From NCBI GenBank assembly GCA_013213825.1, contig JABSQA010000017.1, forward strand, positions 1,670 to 37,967: a stretch of 36,298 bases of DNA, given 5' to 3'. This DNA is from Henriciella sp. GTDB lineage: Bacteria > Pseudomonadota > Alphaproteobacteria > Caulobacterales > Hyphomonadaceae. Every line of letters begins with the position of its first letter. The first letter of the stretch is position 1. Positions 28,057 through 35,049 of this stretch are shown piece after piece. The notes under the pieces are model-generated. The model worked only from the letters and a program-made list of their open reading frames with translations, did not search any database and was not told where the DNA came from. A program made the translations under genes and the position numbers.

Positions 28057-28148
28057 CGTCGATCACATTTTTTTGGGCGGACGTGATTGGCGTGTCATGG
28101 GCTCACTCGATAGAGGCCAGGCAAACATTTAAGAGGGGTAGCAATCAA

Positions 28149-29765
28149 ATGAACAAAACGGCTATTGCCAAATGGGACGATCTTCAAGACCGCCAACCTG
28201 AATACGCCATTATTGACGAAGTCGACTTGGTCGTCGTCCGTTTCGACGACACTGTGTCCGTCTTCTCTGGTCGCTGCCTCCACCGTGGCGCGCTAATGTC
28301 TGACGGCCATGTTGACGCCAATGACAATCTGATCTGCGGTGTCCACAATTGGGATTATCGGCTCGATAGTGGCGTTTCCGAGTATGAGAATTCTGAAGCG
28401 CTGCCAAAATTCCGGGCTTGGATCGAAAATGGCGAAGTGCTCGTCGATGCTGATGAAATCAATGCCTGGGGGCATGCCAATCCGCAGCCCTATCAGCGCG
28501 ATGACTATCTCGGTCTGTATCAAGACCCGAGCCATGCGCCTCACCCGGAACCCACCAATAGTCTCATTCAACAATATGCACGCGATGGCCTGAGCAAAGT
28601 TGGCCATCATGGTATTACCGACTCGATGGGCGTACCGCGCGCGGATCTGCCGAAATGGGATGATATTCAAATGATCACGGCGCAGCTGCACAAAATGCCG
28701 CTGCTGGATGACGAGCCGGTCGATACGAAAACCGTGATCGGCCCAAATGCGCAAAAACCACTCGAGCTCGACATTCCGCTTTTCGTCTCGGACATGAGTT
28801 TCGGGGCGCTATCAGAACCGGCCAAAGTCTCCCTGGCCCGCGGTGCGGAGCTCGCGGGCACAGGCATCTGCTCCGGCGAAGGTGGGATGTTGCCCGAAGA
28901 ACAAGAAGCCTGCTCACGTTATTTCTACGAACTCGCCTCAGGCCGTTTTGGGTTTTCCTGGGACAAGCTCGACAAAGTCCAGGCCTTCCACTTCAAAGGC
29001 GGCCAAGGCGCCAAGACCGGCACAGGCGGGCACCTCCCCGGCAATAAAGTGAAGGGCAAAATCGCTGAAGTCCGCGGCTTGAAAGAGGGCGAAGCGGCGA
29101 TCTCGCCCCCACGTTTTCCTGACTGGACTGATTGTCTGCAAGTGAAAGACTTTGCCGACGAAGTTCGCGACCGCACCGGCGGAATCCCCATCGGTTACAA
29201 ACTGTCCGCACAACACATTGAGAAGGATATCGAAGCTGCGCTACTGGTCGGGGTCGATTACATTATCCTCGACGGTCGCGGTGGTGGCACAGGCGCAGCG
29301 CCTATCATTTTCCGAGACAATATTTCGGTCCCGACCATCCCAGCTTTGGCGCGCGCCCGGAAATTCCTGGATGAGTCAGGTCGTGGCGATGGCGCTCTCC
29401 TCAGCACAGGTGGGCTGCGAAAACCGGGAGATTTCGTGAAGGCTTTGGCGCTCGGCGCGGATGCCGTCACGGTCTCCAACGCGGCGATGCAGGCCATTGG
29501 CTGTATCGCCATGCGCGCGTGCCACACCAATAATTGTCCGGTGGGTATCGCGACGCAGAAACCGCATCTGGTCTCGCGCCTCGTGATCGAAAAGTCCGCG
29601 CATCGCTTGAAGAATTTCTTCGAAGCCTCAACCGATCTGATGAAAGTCATGGCGCGCGCGTGCGGGCACTCAAAACTCAGCGATTTCAATATGGATGATC
29701 TTACCACGTTTAGCCGCGAGATGTCGGACCTCTCTGGTGTTGCCTATGCGGGAGTTGGGCGATGA
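28149..29765 (+). CDS. Fusion of a Rieske [2Fe-2S] domain to a glutamate synthase-type FMN/3Fe-4S domain
   Basis: The 538-residue protein starts with a Rieske domain (about 1-102; Cys43-x-His45 and Cys63-x2-His66, 17 residues apart). Residues 140-520 form the FMN-binding synthase barrel of GltB: DMSFGALSEPAKVSLARGAE, TGTGGHLPGNKVKGKI, EAAISPPRFPDW, ILDGRGGGTGAAP. The 3Fe-4S cluster loop is GCIAMRACHTNNCPVG with Cys452, Cys458 and Cys463. The glutaminase and C-terminal beta-helix domains of full GltB are absent, and no GltD is nearby. It may therefore not be an ordinary glutamate synthase. I infer that the Rieske centre feeds electrons to or from the FMN. The ATG at 28149 is preceded by GAGGGG. 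The stop overlaps the next gene (ATGA). Confidence 0.9.
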   Translation: MNKTAIAKWDDLQDRQPEYAIIDEVDLVVVRFDDTVSVFSGRCLHRGALMSDGHVDANDNLICGVHNWDYRLDSGVSEYENSEALPKFRAWIENGEVLVDADEINAWGHANPQPYQRDDYLGLYQDPSHAPHPEPTNSLIQQYARDGLSKVGHHGITDSMGVPRADLPKWDDIQMITAQLHKMPLLDDEPVDTKTVIGPNAQKPLELDIPLFVSDMSFGALSEPAKVSLARGAELAGTGICSGEGGMLPEEQEACSRYFYELASGRFGFSWDKLDKVQAFHFKGGQGAKTGTGGHLPGNKVKGKIAEVRGLKEGEAAISPPRFPDWTDCLQVKDFADEVRDRTGGIPIGYKLSAQHIEKDIEAALLVGVDYIILDGRGGGTGAAPIIFRDNISVPTIPALARARKFLDESGRGDGALLSTGGLRKPGDFVKALALGADAVTVSNAAMQAIGCIAMRACHTNNCPVGIATQKPHLVSRLVIEKSAHRLKNFFEASTDLMKVMARACGHSKLSDFNMDDLTTFSREMSDLSGVAYAGVGR

Positions 29766-29992
29766 GCGAATCGACGACCAATCTCTTCGTGACCGCGATC
29801 GGGATCTATTTCCTGATCGGCTTTTTCGTGGGTCTGATCTACATGTTCGGCGGCGCCGGGCGGATTGATCCAGCCGCGAAAGGCAAAGGTCTGCCATTGC
29901 GTGTTCGCTTGCTCATCCTGCCCGGCACGATTGGGCTTTGGCCGATCATGCTGATGAAACTGTTCGTGCAGAAGGAGCCACCGGTCTCATGA
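29762..29992 (+). CDS. Small two-helix membrane protein of the Rieske operon
   Basis: The 76-residue product is not one I recognise. It has two hydrophobic helices (about 8-30, FVTAIGIYFLIGFFVGLIYMF; and about 50-67) joined by a basic loop (GRIDPAAKGKGLPLRVR). By the positive-inside rule the loop would be cytoplasmic. The start and stop overlap both neighbours as ATGA, so it is clearly translated as part of the operon. It could be an assembly factor or small subunit for the cytochrome b protein encoded two genes on; this is inference from position. Confidence 0.75.
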   Translation: MSESTTNLFVTAIGIYFLIGFFVGLIYMFGGAGRIDPAAKGKGLPLRVRLLILPGTIGLWPIMLMKLFVQKEPPVS

Positions 29993-30138
29993 AACGCGCG
30001 CACCGAAAATCTCATCTTCTACTTTGGCTGGTCCTTGGGCCTGTGATGTTTGCGACCATCATCCTCGCCGTGCTCAACCGCCCGGCCGCGCCCGTAAATG
30101 ACGCGCTGCCGGACGCCCTGATTGAGGAGGCAAACTGA
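29989..30138 (+). CDS. 49-residue single-helix membrane peptide of the Rieske operon
   Basis: The product is a basic N-terminus (MKRAHRKSH), one hydrophobic helix (about 10-29, LLLWLVLGPVMFATIILAVL) and a short acidic tail ending PDALIEEAN. The ATG at 29989 overlaps the stop of the 76-residue gene (ATGA), and its own TGA overlaps the next ATG (TGATG). GGAGG lies just before that next ATG. The tight coupling on both sides is the main support for a real gene at this size. No family is recognised; small single-helix subunits are common in respiratory cytochrome complexes. Confidence 0.7.
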   Translation: MKRAHRKSHLLLWLVLGPVMFATIILAVLNRPAAPVNDALPDALIEEAN

Positions 30139-31184
30139 TGTCTCACGATTACAAAGCGGTTCAGTGGACGCCGTTTAAGAAACGCTTCGATCTTTGGATG
30201 CTGGCCGGCATCATCCTGTATCTTATAGGATTTATTGTGGTCGGCGAGGTCACCCAACCCCCAGGCGAGAGCATTCATCCCGTCCAAGCGGTGATGCGGG
30301 CAACGGGCACGCTCGCCTTTCTGCTGCTGACTTTCATCCTTTGTATTGGTCCGCTCGCGCGGATGACGGATCGGTTCAAACCCTTCCTCTATAATCGCCG
30401 TCATCTTGGCGTGACGACCTTCCTGATCGGCCTGATCCATGCCGCTTTGGTGATGATGTGGTATCATGGCTTCTCAGAGACCAACCCATTCGTCTCGCTC
30501 TTCATTTCCAATCCCCGTTATGAAAGCCTGTCTGGATTCCCCTTCGAAGTCCTCGGATTTGGCGCGTTGTTGATCATGTTCCTAATGGCCGCCACCAGCC
30601 ATGATTTCTGGAATGCCAATCTCGGCCCTGGCGTTTGGAAAGCCCTGCATATGGGTGTGTATGTGGCCTATGCGCTGCTGATCGCTCATGTCGCGCTCGG
30701 CGCGATCCAGTTTGAGAAGAGCCCAGCCTATGTGGGTCTGCTGGTGGCCGGCGCGACGAGTGTATTCGCGCTACATGTTGGTACCGGCATGATGACGCTG
30801 CGGGGACGTGATCGACCAGAAACAGATGGCTGGCTCAAAGTCGCTAATGTGACGGATATGGAAGACGCACGCGCCAAGATTGTGCGCCCGGCAAAGGGTG
30901 AAGCGATCGCGATCTTCCGAGATGGAGATAAAGTCTCAGCCGTTTCGAATGTCTGTCGCCACCAAGGCGGGCCATTGGGCGAAGGAAGAATCGTCGATGG
31001 CTGCATCACGTGTCCGTGGCATGGCTTCCAATACCGTATGGAAGATGGCCAATCGCCACCGCCCTTTACCGAGAAAATCGCCACATATGCGACACGGATT
31101 ATAGACGGTGTGGTCTATGTAAACCCTGAGCCCAACGTACCGGGGACCCCGCAAACGCCCAGCCAGATTGGAGCCACCTCATGA
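30138..31184 (+). CDS. Ferric-reductase-like transmembrane cytochrome b fused to a C-terminal Rieske domain
   Basis: The 348-residue protein has six membrane helices (about 19-218) resembling the ferric reductase/MsrQ-type heme domain. Histidines are placed as two heme-ligand pairs, His89/His101 and His171/His184, on two helices. A cytoplasmic Rieske domain follows (about 232-330; Cys273-x-His275, Cys292-x2-His295, CPWHGFQY). FAD and NAD modules of classic ferric reductases are absent; the Rieske domain replaces them as the electron-entry module. The positive-inside pattern puts the Rieske domain in the cytoplasm. Its HQGGPLGEG/CPWHG core closely resembles that of the Rieske-ThDP protein. I infer electron transfer across the membrane; direction and partner are unknown. 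The gene overlaps both neighbours. Confidence 0.87.
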   Translation: MSHDYKAVQWTPFKKRFDLWMLAGIILYLIGFIVVGEVTQPPGESIHPVQAVMRATGTLAFLLLTFILCIGPLARMTDRFKPFLYNRRHLGVTTFLIGLIHAALVMMWYHGFSETNPFVSLFISNPRYESLSGFPFEVLGFGALLIMFLMAATSHDFWNANLGPGVWKALHMGVYVAYALLIAHVALGAIQFEKSPAYVGLLVAGATSVFALHVGTGMMTLRGRDRPETDGWLKVANVTDMEDARAKIVRPAKGEAIAIFRDGDKVSAVSNVCRHQGGPLGEGRIVDGCITCPWHGFQYRMEDGQSPPPFTEKIATYATRIIDGVVYVNPEPNVPGTPQTPSQIGATS

Positions 31185-31930
31185 GCAAAGATGACTTTTT
31201 CATCGGCTGGGCTGAACCCCCAAAAGTCGATCGACGTTTCTTTCTCGGCACGGGTCTGGGCCTCATGGCAGGCACCGCCGCGACAGCGGCTGGTGTCGCG
31301 GCGCTGCAACGACCCGTTGGCCCGGGCGATTGGAATATGGGCGAGATCCGCGAATGGCGCGGCATCGCGACCGCAGAGCCTTATGGCATGCTCCGCACGC
31401 TCGACTTAGACGGTACGCCGCGCACCGCTCTGCTTGGCTGCCAGGGCAAATGCGGCGTGAGCGCTAAGATTGGTGCACTCGCGGGTAAGCCCGTCATCGT
31501 AAAAGGTTCTCTGATCCAACGGGGTCCGCACACGATGATTGCGGTTGTCGACGGCCTCGATTGGATCCGCGAAGACACAGGTGGGACGATAGGCGACCTT
31601 GCCTTCCCCTCCCCGGAACCGCTTTTCGAAGCCACTCTGAATGGTGAGATACTCGACAGTAAATGCTGGTTCGGCGCGATGCGGCCTTCAGAGGGCAAAG
31701 TCCATAAGTCTTGCGCCAGCCTCTGTATTCGCGGCGGCATTCCGCCCGCCTTCTATGTCAAAGACCGCAAAGACCAAAAAGCGCTGATAATTATGACGCC
31801 AGGCGGATATGGGCATAACAAAGATCTCCTCCCCTTCGTGGCTGACCCGGTTGCCATTACCGGACAGATCCAAAGGTTTGGAGATCTCTTTCTGCTTGAT
31901 GCGCCCGTGAGCGCGATCAATCGGATCTAA
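31181..31930 (+). CDS. Tat-type cysteine-rich periplasmic or membrane-anchored protein, last gene of the Rieske operon
   Basis: The 249-residue protein has a twin-arginine-like signal (DRRFFLG at about 17-23 followed by an Ala/Gly-rich hydrophobic stretch to about 41) after an unusually long, polar 16-residue n-region. The exported part has five cysteines in two groups: Cys87-x3-Cys91 (GCQGKCG) and Cys162...Cys178-x3-Cys182 (KCWFG, HKSCASLCIRGGIPP). Such paired Cys-x3-Cys and the nearby His175 could bind a metal or cofactor, and Tat export fits a protein folded with cofactor in the cytoplasm. It is not a recognisable MsrP, although its place after an MsrQ-like cytochrome gene is similar. Its start overlaps the cytochrome gene (ATGA). 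Confidence 0.75.
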   Translation: MSKDDFFIGWAEPPKVDRRFFLGTGLGLMAGTAATAAGVAALQRPVGPGDWNMGEIREWRGIATAEPYGMLRTLDLDGTPRTALLGCQGKCGVSAKIGALAGKPVIVKGSLIQRGPHTMIAVVDGLDWIREDTGGTIGDLAFPSPEPLFEATLNGEILDSKCWFGAMRPSEGKVHKSCASLCIRGGIPPAFYVKDRKDQKALIIMTPGGYGHNKDLLPFVADPVAITGQIQRFGDLFLLDAPVSAINRI

Positions 31931-32700
31931 TTGGTCGATCCGAACGTCGCACCCGTCTTATCGAAATAGCTGCGCCAAAACGCTTTCAGTTCGCTGATCG
32001 GCAGGTCATATTCTTGTCGCGGGACAATCCGGGCGACCACTTCGACGCCATCAAAGCGCGGCGTCTGGCTCGAAATCGAGGTCTCACCATAGGCAGCTAA
32101 GTCCGCCCCATTGCGGTAGAAAGAAAAGCCTTCCGAGTGCTGCATCAGGTCCGAGACGATTACCAAACGTCGCTTCTTCCGATTGGTCTGGAAATCGGCG
32201 CGATCACCCACAGCATAAAGCGCCTCAAATAGTGGCGAGCTGGGCTGGCTGGTGGTTTTCAGCGTATCGCCAAGCTTAGCCGAGAGCGGCTTATAGAAAT
32301 GCTCGCGCCAAGTATCGTCGATCATTCGCGGGTTTTGCAGAATTGGATTGGCATCATCAACGCTACCCGGCGAACAATGCGCATAAAGCGTAGATGGATC
32401 AAATGGCTGCTCGCTATTGGGCAGGATCACCGTCAATCGTCCAAATCGCGGCAAGGCCCGCGCTTCGGCATCGATCAACTCATCCACCCAAGCCAGATCG
32501 TTAGCAGAGAACGGATCAGATTGGTCAATCAGAAGCACCGTATGGGCTGGATCATTTCGATCCATCCGACATTCGGTTTCCGGGTCGAGCGCCGGAGCCG
32601 CATTGAAAGCAGCAACAGAAAACAAACCAACCACGCTTAGCAACATGACGCCAATGGCGCTGCGCCAGAACCATGGCCCTTTTTCTCTAGGACGGGGCAT
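31927..32700 (-). CDS. Membrane-anchored VWA-like protein of unknown function
   Basis: The 257-residue protein has one N-terminal membrane helix (about 12-34, FWRSAIGVMLLSVVGLFSVA). The soluble domain after it resembles a von Willebrand A fold: strand-plus-acidic loop TVLLIDQSDPFS, then a helix, RFGRLTVILP, CSPG, SPLFEAL and RRLVIVSDLMQHSEGFSFY. The MIDAS is degenerate (DQSDP rather than DxSxS). I recall many uncharacterised bacterial proteins with this pattern, but no function. It is the second gene of a pair, 25 bases after a membrane coiled-coil protein. Its stop overlaps the stop of the convergent Tat-protein gene. Confidence 0.75.
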   Translation of the reverse strand: MPRPREKGPWFWRSAIGVMLLSVVGLFSVAAFNAAPALDPETECRMDRNDPAHTVLLIDQSDPFSANDLAWVDELIDAEARALPRFGRLTVILPNSEQPFDPSTLYAHCSPGSVDDANPILQNPRMIDDTWREHFYKPLSAKLGDTLKTTSQPSSPLFEALYAVGDRADFQTNRKKRRLVIVSDLMQHSEGFSFYRNGADLAAYGETSISSQTPRFDGVEVVARIVPRQEYDLPISELKAFWRSYFDKTGATFGSTN

Positions 32701-32725
32701 CTAACAGATCCTCCTCATCTTCTTT

Positions 32726-34309
32726 TCAGGCCGAGCGAGCGTCGCTTTGTTGCTCACGTGCGACCCGCGCTTCTCGAGCTTTTGAAACTTCTTTATTGAC
32801 CTGTTTCTGGATCGAAGAGAGCCCTTTCTGGACGCTCTGGATATGGGTTTCGAGCCATTCGCGGGTCAAGTTTAGCGCCGTTAGGTTTTGCTCAATCCGC
32901 TTGATCGCTTCATTCGCCTGTTCCCGCTCTTTGCTGAGATCAAAACCCGGCAGGTTTGGAGTAACAATCTCATCAAAATAGGCTGGGATGTCTGCTTGTT
33001 CGCCAAGCTTATCCCGGAACTTATTGCGGGCGCGCCGGTGCGCTTGGCGATAGGCAATTTTCAACGATCGTTCTTGATCGGCGGCCTTGGCCGCTATCCC
33101 AACCGCTCGATCTCGATGCGCCTCGAGCTCATTGAGGGACTTTTCAATCTCTCGCTTGGCAGCGGTGTGGCGTTTGTGTTGGGTTTCGAACCAGAAGCGA
33201 CAGCGCGTAAAATAGTCAGACAAGTCATCGCGCACGCCATTCCGAACCGCTTGGCGCTGCTCATAGGCTAAACGCTCCTTTCGCCACACCCGGCCATAGC
33301 CTGGATAGCGGTCGGAGATGCGGTCATAGCCTTCATAAATAGCGACCCCAAATATGGTCAGCCCGATCAGCAGTAGCGCGATTGCGACCAGTGAATTGAG
33401 CGCGAAAATGTTCGGGAACATGCTCGCAATCACCGCGCCAGGCGCAATGTCGAACATTGAGAATCCAGCCAGTGAGCCAGACTCCTGCGCGGCATGTAGC
33501 GCCACTTCGACCGCATCTCGGAAATGCGCGATGAAGAAATTGAGCATGATTCCAAATACAATAAGCAGTCCAGCGATCACCCCGCCAGCAATCCGGAATC
33601 CACGCTCTGGATGATTGAGATAACGGAGCCCAAAGAATCCCGCGAGGACGCCTGTCATCACGTTCACCGCAGAAATACCAAACGCGACCATCATGCCGCC
33701 GAGCAGGCCCGAAGATTGCGCATCTTTGAACAGAAGCGCGTTGAAACAGCCCTCTACGATCATGATCAACATCAAGATGGCCAGCGTCTGTTCAACATTT
33801 TTCTTAATGTCCGGCGTACGCTTACCGATCCGGTCACCGTGTTCTTGCTTAAAATGCTGCAGCTCAATCACGGTGGCATCATGGTGATCCCGTGCGGTTT
33901 CGGCATCATCGACTTCATAGTGCCGAAACTCATTCTCTTCGGCTTTAATAACTTCGCGTAAATGCTCGGGATGGATATCGGCCGGAGTGCAATCTTGGAT
34001 AAAATTACGAACGCTGGCCATGGTACCACTCATCCATGTTTCCAGTCCTCGACGCACCCCGCGCGCGCGCTCAGCGATTTCTTGTTCGCGTTCGCTCCAT
34101 TGATCTTCATTGATCGCGTCTGATGCAGGAACCGCATCCGCTGCGTCTTCTTGAGCAATCTTGCGGGTCCGCCCGCGGCTAAAGCCAAGGTCGCCTTCGG
34201 CCAGCTTGCCCTTCAGGCCATGCTTGCGCAGCGACTCCTTACCTTTGAAGATTTTGATGGATGACTGATAGCCAATGTCTGCGCCCCAGCGCACCGATTT
34301 CCTGCTCAT
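32726..34309 (-). CDS. Four-helix membrane protein with a long C-terminal coiled coil, unknown function
   Basis: The 527-residue product has a charged cytoplasmic N-terminal part (1-170, rich in Arg, Glu and His). Four membrane helices follow at about 172-194, 203-229, 238-262 and 303-325. A region of about 180 residues predicted by eye as helical coiled coil follows (about 345-520; many Glu, Lys, Arg and Gln, few Pro or Gly). The segment between helices 3 and 4 (about 265-300) would be periplasmic or a re-entrant loop. It is paired with the VWA-like gene and has a CRP-type palindrome about 183 bases upstream. No family is recognised. A large membrane scaffold signalling to the VWA partner is one possibility. 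Confidence 0.8.
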   Translation of the reverse strand: MSRKSVRWGADIGYQSSIKIFKGKESLRKHGLKGKLAEGDLGFSRGRTRKIAQEDAADAVPASDAINEDQWSEREQEIAERARGVRRGLETWMSGTMASVRNFIQDCTPADIHPEHLREVIKAEENEFRHYEVDDAETARDHHDATVIELQHFKQEHGDRIGKRTPDIKKNVEQTLAILMLIMIVEGCFNALLFKDAQSSGLLGGMMVAFGISAVNVMTGVLAGFFGLRYLNHPERGFRIAGGVIAGLLIVFGIMLNFFIAHFRDAVEVALHAAQESGSLAGFSMFDIAPGAVIASMFPNIFALNSLVAIALLLIGLTIFGVAIYEGYDRISDRYPGYGRVWRKERLAYEQRQAVRNGVRDDLSDYFTRCRFWFETQHKRHTAAKREIEKSLNELEAHRDRAVGIAAKAADQERSLKIAYRQAHRRARNKFRDKLGEQADIPAYFDEIVTPNLPGFDLSKEREQANEAIKRIEQNLTALNLTREWLETHIQSVQKGLSSIQKQVNKEVSKAREARVAREQQSDARSA

Positions 34310-34441
34310 TTGCCCAATCCCATTAACAAACTCGGCCCTAAAATTAACTCTACTGAAAATCGGTGCAGGGCCTTAACATCCTCCTAAGACGATACTCAGA
34401 TCGCCCACGGGCGGGCCTTAAATTTGTGTCATCAAGGATTG

Positions 34442-34477
34442 AGGCTTGAAATAATTGGCTAAATTGATCGTCAGCAA
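34442..34477 (-). promoter_or_regulatory. Candidate promoter of the membrane coiled-coil / VWA gene pair
   Basis: On the minus strand TTGCTG (34477-34472), a 17-base spacer and TTATTT (34454-34449) lie upstream of the 527-residue gene, which would give a start point near 34442 and a leader of about 130 bases. The hexamers match consensus only moderately. The CRP-type palindrome would then be centred about 57 bases upstream of the start point, near the usual class I activator position. Confidence 0.3.
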
Positions 34478-34491
34478 TGCAGTTTTTCCGA

Positions 34492-34507
34492 TGTGAGGTG
34501 ATTCACA
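34492..34507. promoter_or_regulatory. CRP/FNR-family palindrome TGTGA-N6-TCACA
   Basis: TGTGAGGTGATTCACA is a perfect match to the E. coli CRP consensus half-sites with the canonical six-base spacer. It lies in the 287-base region between the 527-residue gene and the small secreted-protein gene, just beyond the terminator of the latter, so its most likely target is the 527-residue gene. Whether the host has a Crp/FNR-type protein with this specificity cannot be seen here. Confidence 0.4.
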
Positions 34508-34536
34508 CTCGCTGGATCACCCCATTGATCGGGCAT

Positions 34537-34563
34537 AAAAAAAGCGCCCGGAGTCCGAGCGCT
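34537..34563 (-). terminator. Rho-independent terminator of the small secreted-protein gene
   Basis: On the minus strand AGCGCTCGG and CCGGGCGCT form a nine-base-pair stem (one G-U pair) with a three-base loop, followed by seven T residues. It lies 33 bases beyond the stop of the 110-residue gene, in the right orientation, which supports that gene as a real minus-strand transcript. Confidence 0.88.
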
Positions 34564-34596
34564 ATTTTCATTTATAGGTCATCATGAGACGCAGAC

Positions 34597-34929
34597 TTAA
34601 TAAGTCGGTGGCTTCTCATTGTCGCCATCGTCACAATCTTTGTTGTGGCCGTGTGACCAATATTTTGACTTCTTCTTACCGCCTGACATCCATTTCTTGC
34701 TGCCATACGCTTCGCACTCGTCGCGCTTCTTGCGTTTCTTCTTTTTCTTGTTCTGCTTTTTATACTTCGAGCTGTACTTATACTTCGATTTGTAATTGTA
34801 CTTAGATGAACTGGAAACCGTCGAAACGACTGTTCCTAGACTCGATGCCGCCGTTGTATCGGCGCTTTGTGCGGACGCTCCCCCAAACATAGAGAGCGCG
34901 AAAATTATTGCGATGAAATACTTTACCAT
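34597..34929 (-). CDS. Small secreted Lys/Tyr/Ser-rich basic protein, unknown function
   Basis: The 110-residue product starts with a classic signal peptide (MVKYFIAIIFALSMFGGASA, likely cut before QS). The mature part of about 90 residues is low-complexity. It has a Ser/Thr/Val/Ala-rich segment, then alternating Lys and Tyr (KYNYKSKYKYSSKYKK), a run of Lys/Arg (KKKKKRKKR), and a C-terminal segment with two Cys (DECEAYG and KDCDDGD), His and Gly. A GGGACG ribosome site precedes the ATG and a strong terminator follows. No family is recognised. Such a cationic, tyrosine-rich exported protein could bind polysaccharide, LPS or DNA, but this is speculation. The opposite-strand open frames here are shadows. 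Confidence 0.7.
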   Translation of the reverse strand: MVKYFIAIIFALSMFGGASAQSADTTAASSLGTVVSTVSSSSKYNYKSKYKYSSKYKKQNKKKKKRKKRDECEAYGSKKWMSGGKKKSKYWSHGHNKDCDDGDNEKPPTY

Positions 34930-35049
34930 TTTTCGTCCCGTCCGTTCTGGACTCCACTGACTTAAATTACTGATAAAGTATTGTTTCGAAAAGGCAATAA
35001 CCTGGGTTGAAAAAATCTAAAATTCTCGTAATCCGCGAAATTGACTCAC

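Noticed and set aside
30138-31930. MsrPQ methionine sulfoxide reductase pair
   Set aside because: The membrane protein has an extra Rieske domain and the Tat-type partner lacks a recognisable MsrP molybdopterin domain, so only the general layout matches.
34584-34805. 73-residue Ser/Thr/Cys-rich plus-strand frame opposite the small secreted protein
   Set aside because: The minus-strand frame has a signal peptide, a ribosome site and a correctly oriented terminator; the plus-strand frame is its codon shadow.
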